A stretch of 64,000 nt of DNA, from contig JAUTXW010000066.1 in NCBI GenBank assembly GCA_030620095.1, forward strand, positions 62,001 to 126,000, written 5' to 3'. The notes below the pieces were generated by a model. It was not told the DNA's origin and searched no databases. It worked only from the letters and a program-made list of their open reading frames with translations. Numbering within the stretch: position 1 is the stretch's first letter; every line of letters begins with the position of its first letter. Below are positions 44,316-54,345 of the stretch, one piece after another. A program made the translations under genes and the position numbers. The DNA comes from Kuschelorhynchus macadamiae (taxonomy: Eukaryota; Arthropoda; Insecta; Coleoptera; Curculionidae).

Positions 44316-47300
44316 AGCGAATGCAATGGTTGACTTAAGAAAATTTTTACTAGTAAACTATAACAAGTCGGCACTACTACCTGCTAGAACCAAACTGTTT
44401 AGTTAGCATATTCCGGTAACCTATTTAAAATTATAGCTGGTTTTGTATGAAATCATAATGAATTAAAACACTAAGATTTCCATAAAAAATGTGGTTTTCT
44501 AATGCGATTTCCTACTATGTCTGCCCAAACTTTAAGCGTCTATGTACGTTAATAATGGTACAAAAGAAAATATTTATGGTATCATGACAGGAAAAGTTCT
44601 TTCCATCAGCATATTGATTTCTATGAAATGTAGCCTCAACATTAAAAATAACATATCTGAAATTGCTGTTGAATCATATTCTTCAAAAAATTACCTTTCT
44701 TCCTTAATAATTGGATAAGAACTATGGATGGAAAGATTCCTGCAAATCATTATTGACAGCGATGATGCACTAAATATACACTTTTAACCAAACGAATAAT
44801 ATATCAAGTTTTTAGTCGTTATAACTATATTTCGAGCTCTAGAAATTTTACAAAAGAAAATCCAAATTAATTGTCGAAGGTCCAAATACTCTATCTATCT
44901 TTTTGGGGACAGCCTGAAAAAAAAATTTGAAAATTTCGAGCTCTACAATTTTTGTCCTGAAGAACAGGAAAATTCTAAAATTTTTTCAGGATGATGGTGA
45001 AGGGAGACAGATGACGCCTACATGTGATTTTATCTTTTTGATTAAGAGAAAGAACATACTAAAAATAAAGCATTCTCAAAAATATACAAACATGTTTGTC
45101 TCTTAGTATCAAAGTTGAAGCCATATAAAAAAGCTTTTAATGTCCAAAACTATAAAATAACTAAATATAAAATGTAAAAAAAGCTTTCAAGCGAACTTTC
45201 AAAATGCCAACTTCGTGAATACGAAAATCATCAATCTTTAATTCCACATTCCACAGTAACTTTCATAAAAATAATAAATGTACTGATATTTGCGTAGCTT
45301 CAAATAAAATTTGAAATATTTCTGAAAGTACAAGATTTTACCATAGGACCTGTTTAATAAAAAATAACATGGAGGGCAAACCCGATCGGATAAAAAATAA
45401 AGAGAGTTTCATTAAAAAAACATAATAATGTACATTTAATTTAGCCGAATTGATCAAGGGTCAAGTCAGTGCTAACACCCTGTATTTGTATGTGTGCAAA
45501 ATGTCTTAAAATATCTATGATACAAATTTTGCTAGGCATAAAGAAATAACGGGGATTCGACCGAAAAGTCTATATTACATTTATTTTCTAATAATGTATA
45601 ATGTATTATCAATTTTTGAAAATACTCCCTTTCTATATCATGCATGTGACATATTTAACAATCTAAAACAATTATTTGTCATTTCTAGTCAAGTAAAAAT
45701 TTTAGTTGGCAAAATCTGCCTAATTTTAGTCTATGTACTAAAGAAAATTCATTCAAAACTGTCTTTATATTTTAATTAAATACTGTGTAGATACCTTTTA
45801 ATTGTAAAAAAGACTTAACTTATTTCGAAAGCTTGGCTTATTAGAACATAAATGTAATTTATGTATTCCTTTATTCTATATATATATATATGGTGTGTCT
45901 CGCTCTATAAATCCTATAACTTTTGAGCAGAGCACAACTTTTTTTGTGTTTCTGTATATTAAAAACAACAAAATATACTCCCAATTTCTTCATTTGGATC
46001 AATATCTATGATTTTAAGTGATGTTTTTCTTAAGTGAGAAAAAAATATTTTATTTATTTATCACTCTGATTTTACTATTTACAAAATTTTATTTGTATCC
46101 TTGGAATTGGGCAATTTGTGCAATAGGTACTACTGTAAAAAAAGTTGTATTTTGAGTCAATTTATAAAATTTTTACATAGTGTCAAAGACTAATTCTTCC
46201 GTTTCTTGTTTTATACGAAAGTCGCATATTAAAATGTAAAATATCTTAGAAAATAGAACTTTCAGTCAGATTTATATTTCTTCGAAATAATTCTGTTAAG
46301 GTGTACTACTGTCTTTCCTATAAATGTAATATTCAGATGTAGAAAAATTGAGCAAATATTTTTAGACCAGATTTAAAAGGTTTTTGTTTAATACGACATT
46401 ATAACTAAGAGACATAAATACATAAAACATATTTCTAAACATGTAGTATAACATGAAATTTTATAAATTCCTCTCACAAATAATACACGCCATCTTTAAA
46501 ATAAATTCATGAAAACACTGCTATTTGCAATAAAAGTTAGAAATAAATAAAAAATAATTCGTAACCGACAGAGTGTATCAACAATTCTGGACAACTTTTG
46601 GATTTGGCCTTTGGCAAAAAAGAATGGACATTCTCATCTCAGTTTTCATTATCTATATATTGTTAACTTTTAATTGAAAATAATAATAACACAAAAATAA
46701 AAAAATGCTTTTATACTTAGTTGAATACGGAAATTTACTTAAAGATATCAATGTCTAGGCAAAAAAACCTATTTGAAATCTTTGGTTTACGTACAACTTT
46801 TAACTTGAGTAATTTATAGAATTTCAATCAGAAATATCTCTAATTGTTGCGAAAACATCTTAATATTAAGGTATGATTATTGCACTTTGATGTATTTGTC
46901 GATATCGCAGAAGATGAATAGTTCCCTAAACAACTTAAATTATATAGTTTACGAAATATTCTCCTATTTTAATTTTCGTACTTAAAAAGCCCTTCTTTAC
47001 TTTTGACATTGCAATTCAAATATATATTTAAGCTCTAACTTATTAACTGGTTTACACTTAAACTCATAGCTTTATTCTATAAATCAAGTAGAACCAAATC
47101 GGGTAATCGAGCAAACCATTTTGTATTTATTCGTAGAATATTTTTTTTATACAACCATAATTTGAATATATTTACTGAAAGAGTTTTATTACGAGGCAGG
47201 AAGTTTGCTATTAAAAAATACTTTTTAATTCACGTAGGGTTTTAAAAATTGAACGGAAATATTTCTAAGAAAACTGAATTTTGTACATAGAAGGTATATT

Positions 47301-48626
47301 TTCGAAACGACCTATTAAAGCAAGAAGGCTTAAAGCGTCTAAAAGCTTTACAAATTAATAATTATTGACCCTCCATTTAAGAAGGCTTTGTATACATTTT
47401 GATAGCCTACATATAACGAGATTCGGACCACATGTAATGTGTCTGTCGAGAAGCTGGAGTTGAAAATCGGATGACTTTTATCTCGACAATTCTCGATAAC
47501 CCATATAGATCGGGTGGCGGCTGTACCCAACCGGAGACCCATCAAGTTAAAGAAAATGTAATGTAGGTATGTATTAATAGTTTACTATTAGAATATGCCA
47601 AAAAACTTTGTCGACTGAAGCTTGTCTTGGTGAAATGTATGTAATTTGAAACATTTTTAGAGCACACTTGGTGCTCTCGAAGGCTCTCAAAAAGCTTGTC
47701 GCATCATTTTCGATCTTTCGTCTATTATTTAAAACAAAAATTCGGATGTTAAGATCGTCTTTTGATACAACGCCAATCTTTGCGTTCGTCCAAATACTAT
47801 TTAAAATGGGTGGGATCAAATTGGGAAAAATATTTTTTTTTTAATTTTTGAAATCTTTTTTAGGTCAAACACACAAAGGTCATTTGAACGCCTTCTGGTG
47901 CCTACACGGTTCAAATAGTTGTACTAACTCTCTGAGCTGCGATATCACTTTTTATCGCCGTAGAATTTCCTCAAGAATTCTTACCTAAAATCTTTTTCGA
48001 AAATCGATTTTTATTTTTCATTAAGTCTTTGATGTATCCCTCAGCTACAGAGCACGAACGCCGCCCACTGTGTCTTTTAAGGCCTAAAATGTCTATGGTT
48101 TGCCAGAATAGTGACAGAACTGCTTTTGAATGCGTGTTCGGTGGAAGTTGAGGGATCTGACAAATTTAAGCACTGTGAAATTTTACTGGGCGAAATTCCA
48201 ATGATACTTCGGCTCACTACCTGATTCGTGACCTTCCCGTTTCTCCCTACCAAAAATAAACGAGCTGACTTTGTTTGGGTCGTAATGCTAGATATTTTTT
48301 ATAAAATTCCAAATAATTAAATGCCTTGTTTCCTTGAATTGTTACTGTGAAAGTTCGTGATATATGCGTTATTTACTATAATAAACGCACCTTTTGCACC
48401 CCCTTCTGTACCAAATATCAAACCTACTTTTATATTTAATTAGGCTTCATCAGAATAATTAAAAACTGTGTTCTCTGGTCAAGGTGCTTGATTTTCTAAC
48501 TTTATGTCCAATATTTTTCCTTGTGAGAAAAGCAATTAACGTAGCATATTTCCAAATATCAACTGCTTTATGCAAAAATATTATAGTCTTAAGCACAGAG
48601 CATTCTGCCCATAAACTTCCTAGAGG
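44316..48626. other. Long gene-poor stretch
   Basis: 4.3 kb of AT-rich DNA. No frame in it shows a recognisable domain, and I found no paired inverted or direct repeats, LTRs or RNA genes by eye. A CCCTGTATT motif near 45478 and a short TA run near 45880 are the only features. Ancient unrecognisable repeats are possible. Confidence 0.5.
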
Positions 48627-48761
48627 ACCCGTCTCAGTATAGGCCCATCACCAGTTTGCCCACCATGTACTGGGTGGTCCACTTAAGATGCTCCTATACC
48701 CTTTATCTCAATAAATAAGACACTGAGAAAAAAAAGTTAAATATAATATATAATTAAATAC

Positions 48762-49290
48762 GACATAATCGAAAACAATTCTTCTTTTAGGCCGTTTTGC
48801 ACCTGCAGAAATTATATATTTCTGCTATTATACATATATCTTTTCCGGCCAAGAACTTTTGATAAAGATGTGTGAGAGCGCATTTTTATCGATTTTTAGT
48901 ATCTACTCTCCGCATGATGGTGCTAGTGCATGCTTTTTAAATTACCTACGGGTTTGCAGCCGGAAATCACCGGAGCCCCGATAGGTGGTGCTAAATGTTA
49001 CCTTTAACTTGTAGTACTGTTTCATTATGATAGACGTTTCGTTTTCGATTTTGTCATATCGAGCAATCTGTTATTTCAGATCTCCCTGGGTACAAGCCTG
49101 CCTGATGAGGGTAGAGGCCCAGAAATCATGATCGGCAGGAGGGTACCCTGTGACATAATCGAAAACAATTCTTCTTTTAGGCCGTTTTGCACCTGCAGAA
49201 ATTATATATTTCTGCTATTATACATATATTTTTTCCGGCCAAGAACTTTTGATAAAGATGTGTGAGAGCGCAGTTTTATCGATTTTTAGT
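48762..49290. mobile_element. Retrozyme-like element: 1.36 tandem units of 390 bp, 9-bp TSD
   Basis: The 141-bp segment 48762-48902 (GACATAATCGAAAACAATTC to GATTTTTAGTAT) is repeated at 49152-49292 with two differences. The unit length is thus 390 bp, and the element is one full unit plus a partial second. ATTAAATAC flanks it (48753-48761 and 49291-49299). The uninterrupted target is visible in the mariner's right arm near 60413-60423. There is no ORF. The unique part holds a hammerhead-ribozyme-like fold (49086-49150). Plant and animal retrozymes are short tandem units with a hammerhead and a TSD, and a Penelope-derived fragment is the main alternative. The repeat and TSD are seen directly; the class is inferred. 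Confidence 0.72.
49086..49150 (+). ncRNA. Hammerhead-ribozyme-like motif (type I layout)
   Basis: The core boxes are CTGATGAG (49102-49109) and GAAA (49122-49125). A short helix ATC..GAT then ends at ATC (49131-49133), where cleavage would fall. Stem I is CCTGCC (49097-49102) with GGCAGG (49134-49139), then a 3x3 internal loop (AAG/AGG), then GGGTAC (49088-49093) with GTACCC (49143-49148). Stem II is GGG..CCC closing TAGAGG. Deviations are an extra A before GAAA and one C shared between stem I and the core, so this copy may be inactive or only weakly active. It would self-cleave the unit's RNA. Confidence 0.62.
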
Positions 49291-50187
49291 ATTAAATACA
49301 AAAAGTATTTGACCCTAAGTATATTTTTTATTTATAATATTTTTATGTATACAGGGTGTTCCATTGCGCCAGGACAGTAACCAACTTTTTTTCTTTTTAA
49401 TGAAACGGTATGAGTATTTTTAGAAATTCTAATTCTACGCTTGATTTTGATTATTTTTTGTCATCATAGCATACGAAATTTTGAGTAGTTTTTGAGAAAA
49501 ATTAACTTTTATTAATTTTTTTCGGAAAAACAGGTTTTTGGAAAAATGTGATTTTTTCACACTTGAAGACTAAAATTGTGAATTTTGGTTATGGATCCAT
49601 GGGAGTGGTTAATATTTAATACTCTGACCTATCAAGAGCGAAAATCCATTATACAGGGTGGTCACAAATGACCATCAAAAAAAATGTTTTTGTAACTAAA
49701 AAAACTTAATTTTCTTAAATAGAACACCCTATATTTAGCACTTTTATTGTGTTTAGGATTTAATTCTGCATCTTTCCATATATATAGTTTATATTCCAAA
49801 AAGTAATAGTTTAGAAGTTATGACCAATTTTTTATAATAATTCAGGTATTTTTGTTAAAAATCTAACTAAACCTAAATAATATCCTATTCTAAGTTTTTT
49901 TTAACATTATAATTAAATTTAACATTAAATCAACAAGTAATGCAAGAAAGAAATTAACTAATTACCTATTATAAAACATTTTCGACATAACCCCCGTCTT
50001 TGGCAATAGAAGTATTATAATATTACTGTTACGGTTTTAATTTTCGCAATAATAGCATTTCTAAACGCGTCTTAATTTTACAAGATATCCATGGAAAAAC
50101 AAAACTAGTAAAATTGTTGCCTGGACACTAATAAACACACAGTTTTTATTTGACATTTAGTTGCCTCTAACTCTTTTTAAAGGAAAA

Positions 50188-51120
50188 ATGGCTTTATACA
50201 GTGTCCAAGAGCGTTTAAATCTTCATGAATGTTACATAAGAAATAATAAGAGTCCAGCATTAGCCCTGCGGGAGTATCGGTTGTTGTATCCTGCAAGATG
50301 GGTACCCACGAAACATATTTTTTCACGAATTGTTCGTGATCTTGAACGTGGAGTGGTAATCAATAAACAAAAACGGCGCCCAAAAATTGTCCTAACAGAA
50401 GAAAAGCAATTAGAAATTCTCCTGTATTTTGAAGAACACAACGAAAATTCGCAAAGAGATGTATCCCGAGATCTACCGGAAATTAGTAAGACTAGTGTTC
50501 AAATGGACCACCATTTTGAAACTGACATTTTTAAAAATATTTTATTTACCGATGAGGCAATTCAACCAAAAAAATACTCATTACTGGTGTACTCAAATGG
50601 ACATCGTGTAAAAGAAATGAAAAAACCGGGTCGGAGAAGTGTTTATGTGTGGTGTGGTATTATCCGTGATCGAATAATAGGTCCAGTATTTTATGACTTT
50701 GTTCTGAATGGTGAGAGGTATTTAAATTTGTTGGAGAACGAAATATTTCCGTTAATTGACAATCTGCCGAACGATATTAAAGAAGGGCTTGTTTATCAAC
50801 AAGATAGTGCTCCATATTACACTGTAGTGCCTGTTAGAAATTGTTTGAATCAACGGTTTCCATTTTGGATTGGTCGGTACGGGACCATAGATTGGCCAGC
50901 GAGGAGCCCCGACTTAAGACCCCAGGATTTTTTTTCATGGGGCAACCTAAAAAACGAGGTGTATAAAAATAGGTGTAATACTGTTCAAGATTTAAAAGGG
51001 AGAATTAGGCAAGAGGCAGAAAGACTTAATGCAACAGACGTGGCTAGAAATGCTATTGCGAGAATTGAACCCATGTATACTACTTGTATTGCCAAAGACG
51101 AATTCAAAAATGTTTTGTAA
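50188..51120 (+). CDS. Mariner (DD40D-type) transposase with an internal deletion
   Basis: A 310-codon uninterrupted frame from MALYSVQERLNLHECYIRNN. The DNA-binding part has two helix-turn-helix regions (residues about 1-55 and 60-105). The catalytic part has NILFTDEA, VYQQDSAPYYTV and PARSPDLRPQDFFSWGN; I count 40 residues between the second and third Asp. Compared with the homologue at 21653-22740, about 50 residues of linker are missing between SKTSVQ and MDHHFETDIF, an in-frame deletion. The stop codon lies at the inner edge of the right arm. The open frame suggests recent activity, but the deletion probably ends function. Confidence 0.85.
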   Translation: MALYSVQERLNLHECYIRNNKSPALALREYRLLYPARWVPTKHIFSRIVRDLERGVVINKQKRRPKIVLTEEKQLEILLYFEEHNENSQRDVSRDLPEISKTSVQMDHHFETDIFKNILFTDEAIQPKKYSLLVYSNGHRVKEMKKPGRRSVYVWCGIIRDRIIGPVFYDFVLNGERYLNLLENEIFPLIDNLPNDIKEGLVYQQDSAPYYTVVPVRNCLNQRFPFWIGRYGTIDWPARSPDLRPQDFFSWGNLKNEVYKNRCNTVQDLKGRIRQEAERLNATDVARNAIARIEPMYTTCIAKDEFKNVL

Positions 51121-51311
51121 TAAGTAATTAGTTACTTTCTTTCTTGCATTACTTGTTGATTTAATGTTAAACTTAATTATAATGTTAAAAAAAACTTAGA
51201 ATAGGATATTATTTAGGTTTAGTTAGATTTTTAACCAAAATACCTCAATTATTATAGAAAATTGGTCATAACTTCTAAACTACTAATTTTTGGAATATAT
51301 ATATATATATA

Positions 51312-51745
51312 TGTTAAATCACTTTCTTGCGAAATTACTTTTTAAAAAAAATTATTTTATTACTTTAAAAATACAAATAAAAATATATACATTTGAACTT
51401 GCAAAATTACAGCGTGACGTTTAACAAATGAGAAGCTAGACTGAACTTTACTGAACTGAATTGTATACAAAGAAAATAACTATTTATATGTTTCGTTATG
51501 CTGACTCAGTGGGAACTGTTTACTTCTTTCTTGAACACTTGGGTCAGGACGTGGGTTCTGCTGATGAAGCTTTCTTGGTATAGACTTGTTTTCGTAAACA
51601 AGTGGCACCTGCTGATATATGATACTTTTGTTATTGAGATAAGCTCGGCTTCTGAATACTGCGTTGGCGGGTGATATCTGATAGTCTGGGAACCAAGGTT
51701 GGCATAACTTGTATGATGAACTAGCTGGTGAGAATAGATATAACA
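51312..51745 (-). repeat. 3' LTR of the errantivirus-like element
   Basis: On the plus strand it runs from TGTTAAATCACTTTC to AGATATAACA. It is collinear with 59420-59853, with about five base differences by eye (for example GCGTGACGTT against GCGTAATGTT, and GCTCGGC against GCTTGGC). Confidence 0.96.
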
Positions 51746-51758
51746 ACTCCCCCATCAA
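51746..51758 (-). promoter_or_regulatory. Polypurine tract
   Basis: On the minus strand it reads GATGGGGGAGT directly before the TG of the 3' LTR. It is the expected plus-strand DNA primer site. Confidence 0.8.
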
Positions 51759-51786
51759 GATGAAAGTTGATGCGTGGAAGCAACTT

Positions 51787-53640
51787 TCAAGCTGAATGTT
51801 TGTTCAGGTTAAGTTCTATTTCTTCAGATTCTTCTGTTGGTTCACCAACACGTATATTTGGTCGCCTTTTTGGAAATATTCTTCTCCATTGTACGACATT
51901 TGTTCTGGACCTTGGTGGAGAAGGTGGGTAGTCATCACTATTGGCATTGACAATTCCAATACTGAGGTTTTTAGGTTTTCTTCTATAACATTTACAAAAT
52001 ATATACAGGATAATTAGACTGATGATCAGAGTTATGGTCAGGATCGTAAACCAACCGATATGTTTCTTTACGAATGGTTGATTGATTAGTCTGTCCAACT
52101 GATCAGAATATTCATTTAATTTATGTTGAGCTATATTTAAATTTTCTGTATCAATGTGGTGTAACTGAAGAGGCTTCAAGTCTGGTATGTGAATCTTTTC
52201 AGGGTAATGACTGCAGCAATCAAATGGAATTTGGATTGGAACGTTGCTGTAGGTAACATTGTCATAGGTATTTACAAATTTCTTCGCTAGAACTTTGGTG
52301 CTGCCAATAAATGCACTGCACTCTGGTTGGAGTTTAATTATGGCGTTGGTACTGATTGTTTGGGTAACAACGTCTCTGGAACCACATTTAATGGTCACAG
52401 GTAAAGGGTCTGCAACGGCAACTAACCAGGAGTTTTGGTTAAGTTCTTGCACATGATAGTCTTTGGCTAGGATAACTGAAACTTGGCACGTTCTTGGAAG
52501 GCGATTGATTAATCGTAGTAACTGGGCTTCACAAACAGCATCACTGTCTATTGGATATGGCAGGATGTTGGAACATATTAGTGTTCGGCTGCTCAAAGAT
52601 TTGCATGATTCCAAGTTGCGAATTGTGATGTATAATAATGAATCATCGTTTCGCGCAATTAAATTATTTGTTATTGAAAGAATGTGGTGAAGGCCTGTTC
52701 GATTATCCAAAATTGGTATTGGATATAAGTGAAAGAGAATATATTTTTCTGGATCTACTAATGGGATTTCGAGAACAAAAATTACTTTTGAATCATATTG
52801 ATATGCCTTTAGTTCTATGATTTCGAGATATTGAGCCACACTTGAAGGGTGAATCAACAAAGGTAAATTATTTCTCTGCAATGATTGAGATATGTGCTTT
52901 AGTGATTCTATTAGGTCAAAAGGTGTAATAATCGAACTGTGTAAAATTCGTAAACGGGCGAAAACAATTGAATTTATAATATCATTCAAGGAATTTTCAA
53001 GAAATGAATAGCTTTCCATTAATAGTTCGCAAATATTTAATATTTCTATTTGAGAGGAATAATATTTCAGATCGTCAGAAATATCCAGTATTGATTTTCG
53101 TATTTCTATTATGTCATTATTGAATGTTTCTTCGTCAATTTTAAGTTTCTGAATAGTTGAATTAAATTCTTTTATTACTGAGGTAGTTACTGAAATTTGA
53201 TTTTTAAGAAGATTTTCGATTTGATATTCATCATGTGTTATTTTTTCTATACAGTCATTAAAATATTCGCCATCGGAAGCATCTAAGTTTCCTGTAATTG
53301 CTTTCCAAAATGTTCCTATACCATTAAAAATTCCACGTTTTTCTCTAAAAATATATTTTTTAGTATCTGCCATTATTTCTGTATATTTTTGATTTACAGC
53401 TCCTGATATTTGTCTAAGGAGACTTATATGTGTTAGTACTTCAGATTTAAATGCTTTCATTCGTGGTACGTCTTCATTAATATTATTAATAAGGTTTTCT
53501 AAAATTCTATCATTATTTACAATTGTATCCTTAATTGGTTCTAAATCTTTATATACAAGTAATGTCCATTTATCATTAGATATTCTTATTTTTGCTTCTT
53601 CATGAAAGAAGACTCCTATCGTGTTGTTAATTGGACTTAT
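51787..53640 (-). CDS. env: Env-like glycoprotein of the errantivirus-like element
   Basis: An uninterrupted frame of about 617 codons; the first Met lies at 53460, but the frame is open upstream to the end of pol. From that Met, residues 39-42 form a furin-type site (REKR). It is followed by the conserved GIFNGIGTFWKAITGNLDAS block of the insect errantivirus Env family, related to baculovirus F proteins. Then come coiled-coil-like helices (residues 80-150), a Cys-containing ectodomain, a transmembrane segment at about 470-492 (WFTILTITLIISLIILYIFC) and a 65-residue basic tail with YPPSPP. No signal peptide is visible from the Met at 53460, so the N-terminus probably comes from the upstream frame or a spliced exon. 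It would be a membrane fusion protein. Confidence 0.88.
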   Translation of the reverse strand: MSPINNTIGVFFHEEAKIRISNDKWTLLVYKDLEPIKDTIVNNDRILENLINNINEDVPRMKAFKSEVLTHISLLRQISGAVNQKYTEIMADTKKYIFREKRGIFNGIGTFWKAITGNLDASDGEYFNDCIEKITHDEYQIENLLKNQISVTTSVIKEFNSTIQKLKIDEETFNNDIIEIRKSILDISDDLKYYSSQIEILNICELLMESYSFLENSLNDIINSIVFARLRILHSSIITPFDLIESLKHISQSLQRNNLPLLIHPSSVAQYLEIIELKAYQYDSKVIFVLEIPLVDPEKYILFHLYPIPILDNRTGLHHILSITNNLIARNDDSLLYITIRNLESCKSLSSRTLICSNILPYPIDSDAVCEAQLLRLINRLPRTCQVSVILAKDYHVQELNQNSWLVAVADPLPVTIKCGSRDVVTQTISTNAIIKLQPECSAFIGSTKVLAKKFVNTYDNVTYSNVPIQIPFDCCSHYPEKIHIPDLKPLQLHHIDTENLNIAQHKLNEYSDQLDRLINQPFVKKHIGWFTILTITLIISLIILYIFCKCYRRKPKNLSIGIVNANSDDYPPSPPRSRTNVVQWRRIFPKRRPNIRVGEPTEESEEIELNLNKHSA

Positions 53641-54345
53641 GGAGTATTGGGATTGGACGACTGATGACAGTCCGAGGATGGTCCTGGAAGAGAAATTTGC
53701 TCGTAGTATGGTTTTAATCTATCAAAATTTATTTTAGATTTTTGTTTAGAATTGGGATTTAATAAAAGGGCTGAGTTTTGATAAATTTCGAGAATTTCGA
53801 AAGGGCCATTAAATTTGTTTTGAGCCTTATCTTTAATTTGGGATTCACGTACATATACTTTTTCACCTATTTTATAATCATAAGGATGTTTGGCAACATG
53901 TTGATCGAAACGTTCTTTTGCTTTTTCTTTTTGTTGTTTCGTTTTATTACGAGCAGATTTATAAAGGAATTGCATACGATTGTTTAAATCACGTATGTAT
54001 TTTGATATGAGGTTTTTCTCATTATATAGGGTTTCAGGGGGTCTAGAAGAAGTATGTCCGAAAATTAGTTCAAAGGGCGTAAAACCGTGGGTTTTATTTT
54101 TCGTGTTATTGTAACAAATAACAGCATACGGAAGTACGTTGAACGGATGTTCATGTGGGTTTTCGGTTTGATTAGCTCTTATCATTTCGCTAAGTGTAGC
54201 GTGAAATCTTTCTAAAGAGCCGTTTGATTGGGGATGACCTACACTTGAAAATGTTATTTTTATGTCGTATAGTTCACATAGGTCTTTCATTAATGTATTA
54301 TTAAATTCACGGCCATAATCACAATGGATTCGTAGTGGGGTACCA
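53637..54345 (-). pseudogene. pol: Integrase C-terminal part, shifted frame
   Basis: This frame carries the second half of the integrase core: the catalytic Glu block SSVGHPQSNGSLERFHATLS, then GFTPFELIFGHTS, then the C-terminal chromodomain-like/GPY-type region (GEKVYVRESQIKDKAQNKF, GPFEILEIYQ). It joins the main pol frame only through the frameshift near 54356-54364, so this copy cannot make integrase unless that shift is an assembly error. Its end overlaps the start of the env frame, as usual for elements that splice their env message. Confidence 0.9.

Noticed and set aside
48762..49290. The direct repeats as LTRs of a miniature LTR element (TRIM)
   Set aside because: The repeats do not have TG..CA ends, there is no primer site or purine tract, and the duplication is 9 bp rather than 4-6 bp. 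The hammerhead-like fold fits a tandem unit better.
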